From positions 834,921 to 849,920 of the forward strand of contig CM018913.1 of the NCBI GenBank assembly GCA_009663005.1: a DNA stretch of 15,000 bases, in the 5' to 3' direction. The notes below the pieces were generated by a model, which was not told where the DNA came from, made no database searches, and saw nothing but the letters and a program-made list of their open reading frames with translations. The translations under genes and the position numbers were made by a program. The stretch is from Actinidia chinensis (taxonomy: Eukaryota > Streptophyta > Magnoliopsida > Ericales > Actinidiaceae). How positions within the stretch are numbered: position 1 is the first letter of the stretch; every line of letters starts with the position of its first letter. Shown piece after piece: positions 1-11,500 of this stretch.

Positions 1-106
1 CAATCATTAATATAAAGAAACGGATCGCATGGTGACTGATTGAATACATAAATGAACAATAGATAAGAGAGATTAAATGAAGAAAGAAAAAGAAGTATCT
101 ACAAAC

Positions 107-221
107 CTTGTCTTTGCCATTTATGTCAGCTTTCACAAGTTTTGAGTAGTATTCAGTGTGCACTTTACCATCGTTTAAGGTCTCAACCACATCGATAAAA
201 GCAACTCGAAGAGCTTCATTT
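107..221 (-). CDS. CALS9: Callose synthase exon 14, last in window
   Basis: This exon completes Arg471 and encodes residues 472-509 (NEALRVAFIDVVETLNDG, then KVHTEYYSKLVKADINGKDK) in phase 0 before GTTTGT. In the family the next residues are EIYSIKLPG and the catalytic core continues. These are not found in 106-1, which is intron, so the 3' end of the gene lies beyond the window. Confidence 0.94.
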
Positions 222-2490
222 CTGATAAGAAAAGTCAACAGAAAACTCAGAATAAGATGAAAAGCTAACATGACTTTGCTGTTATAAATTAAAAAAAAAT
301 GTTGAAAATTACAAAAAAAAATATCAGTAAAAATCTTTAACTCTTCAAAGCTAATTCAAAGAATCAAATATATGAAAGGCTAATATAACTTGCCTCTGCA
401 TTAGCAATGCAATGTCTGTAGCCTCGGGCTTTTGTTCTTCTTTCTGTTTCCCATATATCTGACATGTAACAACATAAGTGAATTTCAGATCTGCCTGAGC
501 TCGTGCCTCAGGAGATAACTCGAAACCTTGCGTATCGGTAGCATCTTTACTCGAAACTGCAGCTTCCATATCTGTCATTGCCTCAAAACCGTAAGGTAAC
601 AGAAAATACACACGATAAGTACAACCAACAGTTGAAAATGCAAACCTCCAGCAGTCATCCTTTCCAGATAGGTTTGAAGCATCAAAGCTTTTCTATAGTA
701 CATCATTCCGCGAACTAAACAAAGCACAGAAACAATCAATAACAACAGCAAGTATTCATACGCAAGGTAAATAACAATACTAATTCATATTTAGGGAATG
801 CATCTCATGCAACAGGTAAAAGGCAAAACCTACCACAAAATAAATAGAAGTAGACTGTATACTATGTTTGGCAAATTCGGAAAACAAACCGAAGTTAAAG
901 ATACAACACCCTAATGAACAAGAAAAAAGGTAGCAAAAATGTAACCGGTAGTCAAATCCACCCACCACATCCCCAAAGCTGAAAATATAGATCTCTTTAT
1001 TTCAAATCTATTAGAAAGCAAATGTTATTAACAGTGACATTCTTTTCCAGAAACTATTGGATTTGAAAGCTGTATATAAATATAAAAACTCATATTCGCT
1101 TCCAAAGTTACGGTCAATTTTTGCAACCAGAATTTAACAGCAAGTAGAATTCGCTTCCAAAATCTTTTAACTACCACCTGGATGTGCAATTGTATGGCCT
1201 TGTGTTTTCTCATCTTTTTCGAAAGGGTGCCTCATCCTTATTTTTCATATAAAAATGTACTTATTTGGCTCTTTTCAAAAAATATATAATATGAATAAGC
1301 TGAGAAAAATTGAAGAATCAAAAAGCATTACCAGTTCGAGCTAAAGTCTGGCCACGGTATGAAGCCCAAAACCGAAGTTCCAGGATATCGCTGGGATTAC
1401 CAAAAAGTTCCGAGTCTACAGCATTTTCATCACGACCAATCCGAGCAAGAAAGTTTCTCCACTCGTCTGCAATGGAATGTAATATCAATTTTCCACACTA
1501 AAAGCATAAGGGTGAAGCATAGGGTTGAGGTTCCACAAAATAGTTTCAGGACAAATAAAAAGCTAGTTAATCTAATAGCTAAGACTGACAGTACAAACAG
1601 AAATGTAGAAGTGGATGTAAGAGAAAATTAGCTAAATTTGGAGCATCTTTTCAAATATTCAAAAATAGCTAGCCGCAAACTAGAGGGCATTTCAGAAATT
1701 CATGCATGGGGTTATATTGATAAACTAAATAAAAATAATTTTAGTTTAACAACATTAGTGCCTAACTGGAAAAAATAAAAAGGAACAATGAGAAAAAAGT
1801 ACCCAAAATTGTACAATCAACAATTACCATCAGCATATTCTTATCATTTGTATATTGACCAGAGGAAAGAAAAGAATGTGCTGCAGTATAAAGCAATCAT
1901 CATTAGATGCTTCCATGGTCTCATCAATCAGTATGATCTTCACATGATCACCTTCTGGTTTTCATACTGCCTCTCCCAAACTATAACCCGTTTTCCTTTC
2001 TCTTTTTTCTGTCTCTCTCTCTTTCTAGGAAACAGCATCAGTAAATACCACCAAATCAACAAATTCAAGACTTAACTTTGGCAAACAAGAGAAAAGGAAG
2101 AAAGGGGGGTAACGCTATTATTGTTTTGTGAGTTCTTAATTACACATCAAATATTTCCTTGTTTCAACGATATTTTCCTTCTTTGTTGATCTTCACCCAT
2201 AGTATTCAGGAAAATCCATACATTCCAACCAACAGCCCATTCCAACCATGATTGCTACCCTTGCAAAGGTTTTATACAGTTCAAAAGTCTTTGAAGTCAT
2301 GGAGGCAACAGCTATTTTTACGAAAAGATGATGTGGCTCAAGCAAACCACACAACTGATTTTCACTATAAAAAAAAAAGAGGGGTTTCAAGGTGTTAGAA
2401 GTTCACAATCTCTTTCCCAAGAGAAAAAGAAAACATAACATACAGTAACCATATACGACAATTAAGAGGTGATCCCTGCACCAGTACAAC

Positions 2491-2559
<69 letters not shown>

Positions 2560-5500
2560 GAGCGCGAGCGCGCACTCCCAAAACTTCCACTCTCTCCAGA
2601 CTACCTTCCCCCATCCCAACCACAGAGGAAATATTTCCTTACATGAAATAAGGCACGAGAACACCCCAGTACAAGCAAGACAGAAATTGAAATCAGTCAT
2701 TCCAAGAGACAATTCTTAGAGAGATGATGCTGATGCCCAAAAGGCTATTGATTTTTGATATCTTAGACAACGAAAAATAATGATTCGCAGAAAATATTTG
2801 GAGAACAATGAAAAGAGGATTCAACTTTGGAAAGAAAAGCATGCTGCCACAGAATACAGCCAAGCTACTAAGTCAATAGACCAAAACTTTATATAAAGGT
2901 CGCAACACAAGCTGATAAAAAAGTTACCACATTCAATACCGGCCATTATCTAACAGGTTTTGGAAGGACCAATATGATACATAGTTATATATGTCATCAC
3001 TTTGATTTAGAAAAAGCATGCCTATGTTGGCCATGATTGATCACCAATTGTCCCAAAAGCTTATGCTGTTAGGAAATGGGCCGGTTGAGAATATAATAAA
3101 TAATAAAATTACCCCTTTATGTAATAGCATAAGCTTTTAGTTGAGTTGGTGGTCAACACTTTCACATGGTGGCAAAGCAGGCACACATCCTGTATTCAAA
3201 TGCATCTCACCACCTACCTAATTAAAATACTTACACTTGTTTGGCCCACTTATGGAGGAAATCGTAGCCACACATGAGGGGGAATATTGAGAATATAATA
3301 AATTATAAGTTGTCCCTCTATCTAATATCTTAATCTTTAAGATGAGTTAGTGATCAATACTTTTACACAGGGTCCAACAATTTATATCAAGCTATCCAAC
3401 ACCCTCCCTCACGTGCAACCCCGTCTTGCACATGTAGATACAAATGTCCACACATAGAGTGAAACAAAATGCAAACAGGGACCAAATGCAAATGGAGATA
3501 TTTGAACCAAAGACCTCCCAAAAATCGAAGCTCTGGTACCATGAAGCTCTGACACCATGTTAGATCACCAATTGTCCCAAAAGCTTAAGTTGTTCGGAAA
3601 CGGGCCCAACAATGTATATCAAACTATCCAAAAAGCCCCCATGGTTAGTAACCTTAACGCCCTATTATTTTATCCGATACAACGGTAAGAAAACAACAAA
3701 CCCAAGCATATCAAGGTCACATCATTTACACTATTTTTCTTTCTCTCTCTTTTGTTACACTCCACTTGTTTACAATACGTCTACTCATTTGAGTTCGAAA
3801 CATCAAGTTTAAAATTGATCTTGAGATCTAAGATTGCACTTCTTCAGCCGTAAAATCTATAAAAAGGGGGAATGAATATTAATATGCTACAATATTAGAG
3901 AATGTACCGGCCGTTGGTGCTGTAGTATCTGTACTATCATTGAAGTTTGAACAAAGAAATACAAGAAAATGATTGCTTGCTTATGATGAATTATCCATTT
4001 TCGTTTCATTTCTAGTTAGTTGACATAGTCAAATTCCTTCACCAAATAAAATTGGTCAATTTTTTTTTTGTCGTAAAAGCAATATAAAGTTCAATATCAT
4101 TTGTAAAAATAAAATCAGGTGCCGTAATGTTGACCAAAAACCATTAATATTGTGAAAAACAAGTATGGATAGATGCTTATAAATGAATTTTCATGCTAGA
4201 AGAAAAAAAGAATTCACGAATTCAATTTTCAATTCCCATTAAAACTTCTAGATCATATTCTAAACTGAAATGTAAAGTTAGTAAAGTAACACTAGAAGTA
4301 AAAATAGCAAAGAAGTGAAGAAGACTTAACACTATAAGATACCAAAAGGTGACGTTTTGCTATATAGGTTCGATTTGTAACAAACATAGAAAGATTGAGG
4401 ATGATATAACCCATAGAATCAAAGCATATTGACTCATGGACGAGTGATCCTGGCAACTTATGTAATTGATGGATAAATACAAAATTGATTAACAAGTTCT
4501 CTACAAAACTATAAGGCAAATTGTGGGGCAACTAAGAACCATCACAAAAATAAAATGCACGTAGCTAAGATTTTTTGTAAGATGCCAAAGGGTAAAAATA
4601 AAATTATGCAATGGTGAATGAAATAAAGTAGAGGAAAAGGACCAAAAAAGAGTTAAAAGAATAAAAAAATAATGCATGCATAAAGATCAAAGAGGGAACA
4701 ATCTTCACAGAAATGTTAAGCATGTTCAAATTCAGCCTCTGAATTGACCACTTCTAGCGAGCAACAGGACCAACTACAAATGGGGTAAAATATTTCAACA
4801 ATCTTTCATATAGCATATGCATGAAGAATGTATACACAAGATCTAATATTCTGAAGTTCCTTTAGTGAGCTCCTGGTCCAAGATGTAATATTCTGAAGTG
4901 AGTTACTCTCAAGATCCTCTATGCATGAAAACCAAACCAATAACATAAACCTCAAGGTTCAAAGACCCAACCTTCAACAGCGAACTATTCATGAAAACAC
5001 AAATATCCACAATTCAAACCACCAAGCTAATGTTGATTTAATCAAAAAGGTTTTGAAACACCAATAATTAACCTTACATCCATCCATCAATGAAGAAGTA
5101 GAGGGGCTCGAACTAAATCTGCAAAAGCTTAGTGATACTTGTGAATCGCCACTTGATCTTTCATCTTTAGGGAATTCGCCTGCCTAACATTCACGAATTG
5201 GGGAAATGTCCAAACCCTTTTACCAAATGACCTATTACTTCAAAGCTTAAATCTATACCCCAAAAGAGTTCCACTATTATATTATATTTGATGCTATCAA
5301 CCTTAATCATGCAAAATTGCACACTGATAATGCCGAAAACATTCTTGTACGAGTACCGATTGCCTAAAAATATAAACATCATGCCTTTTTCCCAAACCCA
5401 ATAAGGAAATGAGAAAAATGGAATACCTCTGAACCAATATAGAGGATTTTGTGGCATTCAAGAGATTAATATCTTTTCACGAAATTTATCTGAACTAATT

Positions 5501-8500
5501 CACCACCAATTCCAACTCGATATTAAAGACATGTCAACAACGTTAGATTCTCAAACAAGATTTTTTTGATCGAGTACAAAATAGAGCAGGCCAGAAGGGA
5601 ATCGAGATGCATCTTCTTTTACCTTCAATTGTTCTTTGCTTCATTTAAGTCACCAACATGGCTTAGTGTTGGCCATCGGTTACAATTTTTTATTCTTCAA
5701 CTCAACATTATATGGGCTTGGATTAAAGTAACGTGTCCGACTGCATGTCCAAGCGTAAGAAATTTCTAAACCTAAAACTTAGAATAAAAGGATATATATC
5801 CAAAATTTGGTTTGAGTAGGTGGACACATTTTTTAAATACATTTGATATTATATTAACATTCTGATATAAGATGTAAATTATTTAGGAAAATTCTTGAAA
5901 TTAATTTGGATATAGAAGGGGAAAATGAGATTCTATGTCTCATCCATATGAGAAACTAGAAACTTTCTTAACAATCAAATGTGAGCCCAAGCATAGGTAA
6001 TATACACACGATGGAAGAACACCCCATACACTAACAATATCTACAAAACAAATTGGTGGAAATATCCAATTTTTCCAAAGAAAAACAGTCGAAGCTGATC
6101 TTGTACACAAGCATGGTCACAAAAATTAGAGTCAACACAATTCTTCAGAAAGATACAAGTCTCAAGCCATAACTTCAAAATGTAACAAGCCCAAGGGAAG
6201 GAACTTATTTGTTCTTCAAGGTACAAATAATCAAAAACATAAATGTTAGCATATTTCTCTAAGTCAGTCACTAAAATTCAAAATGTAGCATGCAAATATG
6301 ACATCCAACGGAACAAACAACAATTGAGTATACCTGGATATATTTTTTGGAGGTAAAACAAAATTGATATCCCATCTTCATTTTTCTTTTGAAGTTCAGA
6401 GAGGCTATATAGAACAACCTCAGAATAATAAGGAGTGAAGACACTGCACATAACAAAGAAATGAGGAAAACAAGCTTATCCTCACTAGGTACCGAAAATT
6501 GGAAGCCAAATTAATCAAATTAAAAAAGAAAAGCAATACCTGAAGGACAACATCTCACGAACCGGTCTGGCACGGGGCATATTCATGAAAAGGGAATTTG
6601 TGAAGAATTCCAACCTCCGTCTAGCCTCAAGATTCCTAGGAATATTTGCCGCTGAGTCTTTGATAGTCAAAAGTGAATACAATCTTTTGACTTGTGCTCT
6701 CTGCATACATTTGAGAATTACTATATTTCACAACGGAAGTAAGAAGGCATGCACATATATGGATTCAATCATACCAATTCAACATCTTGTGGCCACTTTA
6801 ACTTTGAAAAAAGACGACTTTCATTCCTTGCTTTGGATAACAAATTCCAAGTCTCATAGTGTTCTCTGACAAAAATGTGAATGTAGAAAGTAGTATAAAT
6901 GGATGCAGACGGATTGCATAATACACACGTGAACAAAAAGACTACCCAGTTTCACAAACCTCATGTTGATAGCAAGGATATCATGGCGCACAACATCATA
7001 GAGATCTTGAATAGCTTTGACTGCACCATTGTGCACTTCCGGTGTTTCCGCCTCTTTCTGCACAAGTGAAATTGATATTCAGGATAAGCAAAATAAACAC
7101 ATTAGATGTCCTCTAAAATATAAAATCAAAGAAATTATTTAATCTACACAGCTAATTAGAGCAATAATGTGAGGTAGCATATAGAAAATAAAGAGAAGCA
7201 GAAAAACAAAGATGCAACAGATGACAACTTTTTTTAAGGGATAAGGTACATAGCTTGGCCAGACATCTAATGTGTTTACTCCATGAAGTATAAGACTTCA
7301 AAAGGTCTATCATGTGCTTCACTCAATTCACATAAGATGCCACTTCCTGGAATCAATTTCCCTTTTCTCCGCATTCTAAATTTTTAGCTTCGTGAGATGA
7401 GAATCGGATTAAAAGAACCACACAAATAAGGATTCTATACTCCTCTTCAATTGGTTTCCCTTTGGCTAGAGGTCAAGATGATGGGGAAAAAACGGTTCAT
7501 GTTGGGAGGTACACATTGTTGATTCATACATGAAAATAGTTATTAGAGAACAACTTAGATAAGAAATTAAGGTCATTCTTTTCATTGGAAGTATCACTGG
7601 CATAAGAAGACTCATGCCATTCTTCGTGTCAGCAATGCTGTCACACGTGTCTCATCCATTGCTCCACAGTCCTCAGTTTGGATAGAACAAGGTAGATAAG
7701 AAATTAATTCAAGGCCAATTTAACATGGACATAGATTTAATAGGTTAACAACCCTTCTCCATTGGAATGGGTTTTCGTATATACATGCCTATATGTCGAT
7801 GCAGATCATGCTTTTCTGTTAAGCATGAAATCTCCTCTACTGCCTCAATCGCCATCAAGAAATACTCAATCAGTAGCATGTTGCAGTCACGAGTATAGAT
7901 ATATTTAATTTATCAATCATTACAATGATATGATAGAAGTTCAAAAGAACTATAAACTAATGAACAACTAAGCATTAGTTCAAACATACGTCTTATATAG
8001 GAGACTCATAGGCATCAACCTTATGCATGTTAGTAATATCACATTAAGGGCATTAATCAATTTCAGTTTAGCTTGGTGTCAAGGATTGAGCTAATAAGAG
8101 TATTGGTTTCAAAACTGAAAAGCCTGAAGGAGGAATTAATAGTGTAAAGCCACAATGGTTTCCATTGCACCTTCCTCCCACCCACCCACCCCCACGTCCT
8201 TGAGCTAATAGAGTATTTGTTTCAAACCTGAAAAGCCTGAAGGAGGAATTAATAGTGTAAAGCCATAATGGTTTACATTGCACCTTCCTCCACCCCACCC
8301 CACCCCACCCCACAGTGGGGGCGCGCCAAAAGCAAATGTGTCTCAAACATGTCCAAGCAATAGATTCATTTTGTCCATCTTTTTTCGAAGCATTCCCAAT
8401 TTTAAAAAAAAATGAAAATATAATAGGACATGTATGAATGCATGTCTGAAATTTGTTGCTGGACTACGAAACTAACTTAGTCCATACTAAGTTAGTGGTA

Positions 8501-11500
8501 AATTTTTAAACTGTTAGGTAGCAAAAAAACTGTTTCACTATTCTATTCTTCACGATAAAGAATGCACTTACTAATGGAGAATTGCATAAATACAGCTAAC
8601 TAAGGTTCATTATAAATGAATGGTGACCTACTTCCTAAAACACGCAATTAACATTAATAGGAAATAAAAAAATTGTAATAAGCATTTGTCACAGTACTTA
8701 ATTGGGAATGGAGAATTGCATAAATACAGTGAACCATAGTTCATTTTAAATGAATGGTGCTACCAAATATAAGGTGGCTTTGCAGGCTCTTTTCTTCTTA
8801 AATTCACTCACTTGACCTACTTCCTAAAACACTCAGTTAACATTAATAGGAAATAAAAGCATTGTAATAAGCATTTGTCACAGTACTTAATTGGGAATGC
8901 TTAATGACTGACGAATGCTTAATGACCCAAGAATAGACTTTTATCACACATATAATCTAAGTAAACCCTGAGGGAGAACAACACGAGCCAAACTAGATAT
9001 GACACCTATACAGGCGAAAGAGAAGTTTCAACGCCATTGCTTCAGAAATGTAGCTATAATTACACTAATGAGGAAAACTGTTATAACGATCCACACATGC
9101 CACGATGTTGGGCACAAAGCAAACAAATCTAGCTCATCCCATATGTTCAACACTTAAAACTCCTTTTCAAAACGGCATATCAAATTGAGCAGGAGAATTG
9201 AAGCAAAGGATTAAATGCTTCTTACAATAAAATCAGTGGGCAAAGCAAACTGCAGAAACGCGATGGCAAGAATATCTAACAAAGTGTGTCACGAAAAATG
9301 ATGTTCCTGTCTACCAAAACGACACTTTAAGTAGTCTGTAGGAGGAGCCCTAATTTCTCAAAAAACAGCAGCAGTAATGGACTTGACAAATAAGAATTTG
9401 ACATGCTCTTGCAGAACAACTTGGTCTACTTCTTCTCATTTCCTCTGCCTTTCTCAAAAATCTCTTCCAACTTTTTTTGATACATTCAAAATCAAAAGAT
9501 GGATTTCTAGAGAGAGAGAACTCACAATTTGGGATACAAGAGCCAAAATTCAACAATTTGTCAATTACAATATCAAAATATCAACAACCACCTATTAGAA
9601 GCCTTAACCTCTTATTTATCAGCCAAAACAACTAACTCCTATGGGCAGCTCACGTACAGTTGGCACAACTAAAAACACAACTACCACTATCATTTTTACT
9701 ACATCAGTTTTATCTCTCAATCTTTTCAGTCATGTACTTATCTCAAGTTTAATATAACTCGGAGAAGAACCAAAGCTACTGAACATCTATAACGAAGACA
9801 AAAATGGCATATTAACTGGAAACCAGTAGATCTACCTAAGAGATATGATACGAGGAAACAGCCAAATCTATAGCATGGATTCTGATTCATACACAGTTAG
9901 CCAACCACCGTTGCTCCCGAGAAGATGTTGCACCATCAACAAGTCAACTATAATGCAGTGCAACTACGGGGTAGGGAGTACGAGAGGAAATGTTATTGAC
10001 TCGAGACCCACATTCTAATATAATGAAAATTGACATCAAAATTTATAGCTAAAACTCGAATTTCACTACTTAAGTCCATGATGCATATAGAGATTATAAA
10101 GGAGTACAAACCAGTATTCCCATAACTGCAGTCAGTCTAGAAATCACAAGTGCCAGCTTATTCAATTGAAAATCTGTATGAATACTCCTCCTCGCTATGC
10201 TTGCTTGAATATCTTCATATATCCTTTCAACCCTGATATTATAAAATGAAATCAGAGAAACAGCCTACAAGCCTTTGACAATTTATCATATTGCGAAAGG
10301 CAAATGCAACACTCAATAGAGCATAAGAACCATTTAGCATATACTAACCACAGCTTCCCTTCATCATCCAAGATGGCTGTCAGGACATGCCTTATAGCAC
10401 AATAGCATTCCTCAACCGCATATTTCATGTAGTCATCCCTTGAGATCCTATCCCACAATTCTTCGTGTGAATCTCTACTCTCTACCGCAATATCTTTAGC
10501 TAGAAACATCTATATGAATAACAAAAATGTTAAGATTGCAGTTAATAGTAAACTGAAAATGGACAAAAAATTTAAAAACTTGCGCTTCGAGGAACAAAAA
10601 ATGAATTAATATCAAAACCTAAAAAATATAATAGAAACAGGGTATCATAGAATGCAAGATTACCACAACTACGTTACCTTGCTGGCAAGAAGGAAAAGGG
10701 GCCATTGAACCATTGGCAGGTTCCCCGTGTTCTTGGGCATCAAAAGCAACTCCATTTCCCTTCAAGCAGTATTTAGGAAAAAACAAATTATAGAAGGGAA
10801 GAAAGAGTAAGAGTCAAGTAAATTGGATGAAAGGAACAATTAAACAAAAAAACAGAACAGAAAAACACTGACAAAGTGGTGATATAATCCTCTTCGCGAA
10901 GATTTTTTACAATCTCATTCCAGAAGGGAGAAAATCGAGCAGCATCTGCCTTCTTCTTCTCCAAACCCTTCATTTACACGACAAAGTAAGTTAACCAATA
11001 ATTCAATATAACTGCAGAAAAAAAAATATATATATATATATATTATAGAAAAATAGAAAGATCCAATAGTCATGTAGACAACAGTGCAAGTTCACCATAG
11101 ACACGCTTGACCAGATGGACTACCCATGTATGACAAATGGTGACCACTAACACTCATCAAACATGCACGAAGGCATCTCACACAAACAGAACTCACATAT
11201 CCAAGGCTTGAATGTGCATGAAGCATGCCTGCCATGCCTATAATCATATGCTCTCAGTACAAATTTGTAAAATATAACATGGGCAAAAAGCAAGCGTGCG
11301 TGGGCGTGAGTGCGTGTTGGCGTGCGTGTGTAACTTTATAACCATTCTATGCATTTAAGCGCCCCAACAGCGTTCTTAAAATGTACTTAATGGTCAAGAA
11401 TCTGCTGTAAGTCTTACTAATAGAATTAGGTTAAATTTATTGGCTGACAAATATCAATTTCATGTTTGCATTCAAATGAGCTGAGATTGTTAGAATCTGA

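Larger units (their letters stand above)
3085..3369 (+). mobile_element. Inner TRIM-type element inserted in the outer element's 3' LTR
   Basis: Two diverged direct repeats of about 82 bp (3085-3166 and 3287-3367) begin TTGAGAATATAATAAAT and end ACTTT(C/T)ACA. Directly after the first is TGGTGGCAAAGC (3167-3178), a degraded TGGTATCAGAGC primer site. Directly before the second is the purine tract GAGGGGGAA (3276-3284). The internal 108 bp is non-coding. It interrupts sequence that is continuous (GGGCCCAACAA) in the sister LTR at 3602-3612, and similar GGGCC and GGGTCC flank the two ends. Confidence 0.75.
3034..3633 (-). mobile_element. TRIM-type miniature LTR retrotransposon, interrupted by a second one
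   Basis: Read on the minus strand, a short LTR (3633-3558, ending TCTAACA) is followed at once by TGGTGTCAGAGC. This is one mismatch from TGGTATCAGAGC, the initiator-Met tRNA primer site common in plant LTR elements. Then come about 120 non-coding bases, a purine tract (GTGAGGGAGGGTG, about 3413-3401) and a second LTR beginning TGTTGGATAG at 3401. That second LTR is split by the element at 3085-3369 and resumes at 3084-3034 with TTTGGGACAATTGGTGATC. There is no coding capacity, so mobilisation would need enzymes in trans. No clear target-site duplication is seen at the outer ends. Confidence 0.75.
1467..6333 (-). other. Long intron (4867 nt) with nested TRIM elements and microsatellite
   Basis: The intron runs from donor GTATAC at 6333 to acceptor CCATTGCAG at 1467. 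Exons 10 and 11 join in phase at the conserved YPDEW site, so no coding exon is missing. Recognisable content is the microsatellite at 2496-2574, the nested LTR elements at 3034-3633 and a short duplication at 4837-4899. The rest (1467-2495, 2575-3033, 3634-4836 and 4900-6333) is AT-rich, and I see nothing supportable in it. Confidence 0.88.
7058..10111 (-). other. Long intron (3054 nt) with two local duplications
   Basis: The intron runs from donor GTTTGT at 10111 to acceptor CTTGTGCAG at 7058. Exons 6 and 7 join in phase 0 at GIL|KEAETPE, so no exon is missing. Repeated structures lie between 8086 and 8926. I see nothing supportable in 7058-8085 or 8927-10111. Confidence 0.88.

Noticed and set aside
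1310..1631. Plus-strand ORFs of 63 and 90 codons
   Set aside because: They are antisense to callose synthase exon 11 and the adjoining intron. The conserved protein is on the other strand.
2469..2712. ORFs with SLSLSL/THTHTH and VCVCVC runs
   Set aside because: They are translations of the TC/CA microsatellite, not proteins.
3034..3633. Full autonomous LTR retrotransposon
   Set aside because: There is no gag, protease, integrase or reverse transcriptase coding between the LTRs. The size and structure fit TRIM elements only.
6585..6869. Plus-strand ORF of 94 codons
   Set aside because: It lies antisense to exons 8 and 9, whose minus-strand translation matches the callose synthase family.
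8068..8346. 92-codon minus-strand ORF
   Set aside because: It is created by the 114-bp tandem duplication reading through G-rich tails (VGWGGVGW-type repeats). It has no homology signal and lies in an intron.
8471..8496. Rho-independent terminator
   Set aside because: This is nuclear plant DNA within an intron, and no U-run follows the hairpin on either strand.
10252..10509. Possible gene start at the ATG at 10509
   Set aside because: The Met is internal. A splice acceptor immediately precedes it and the upstream exon supplies the conserved LLASK residues in phase.
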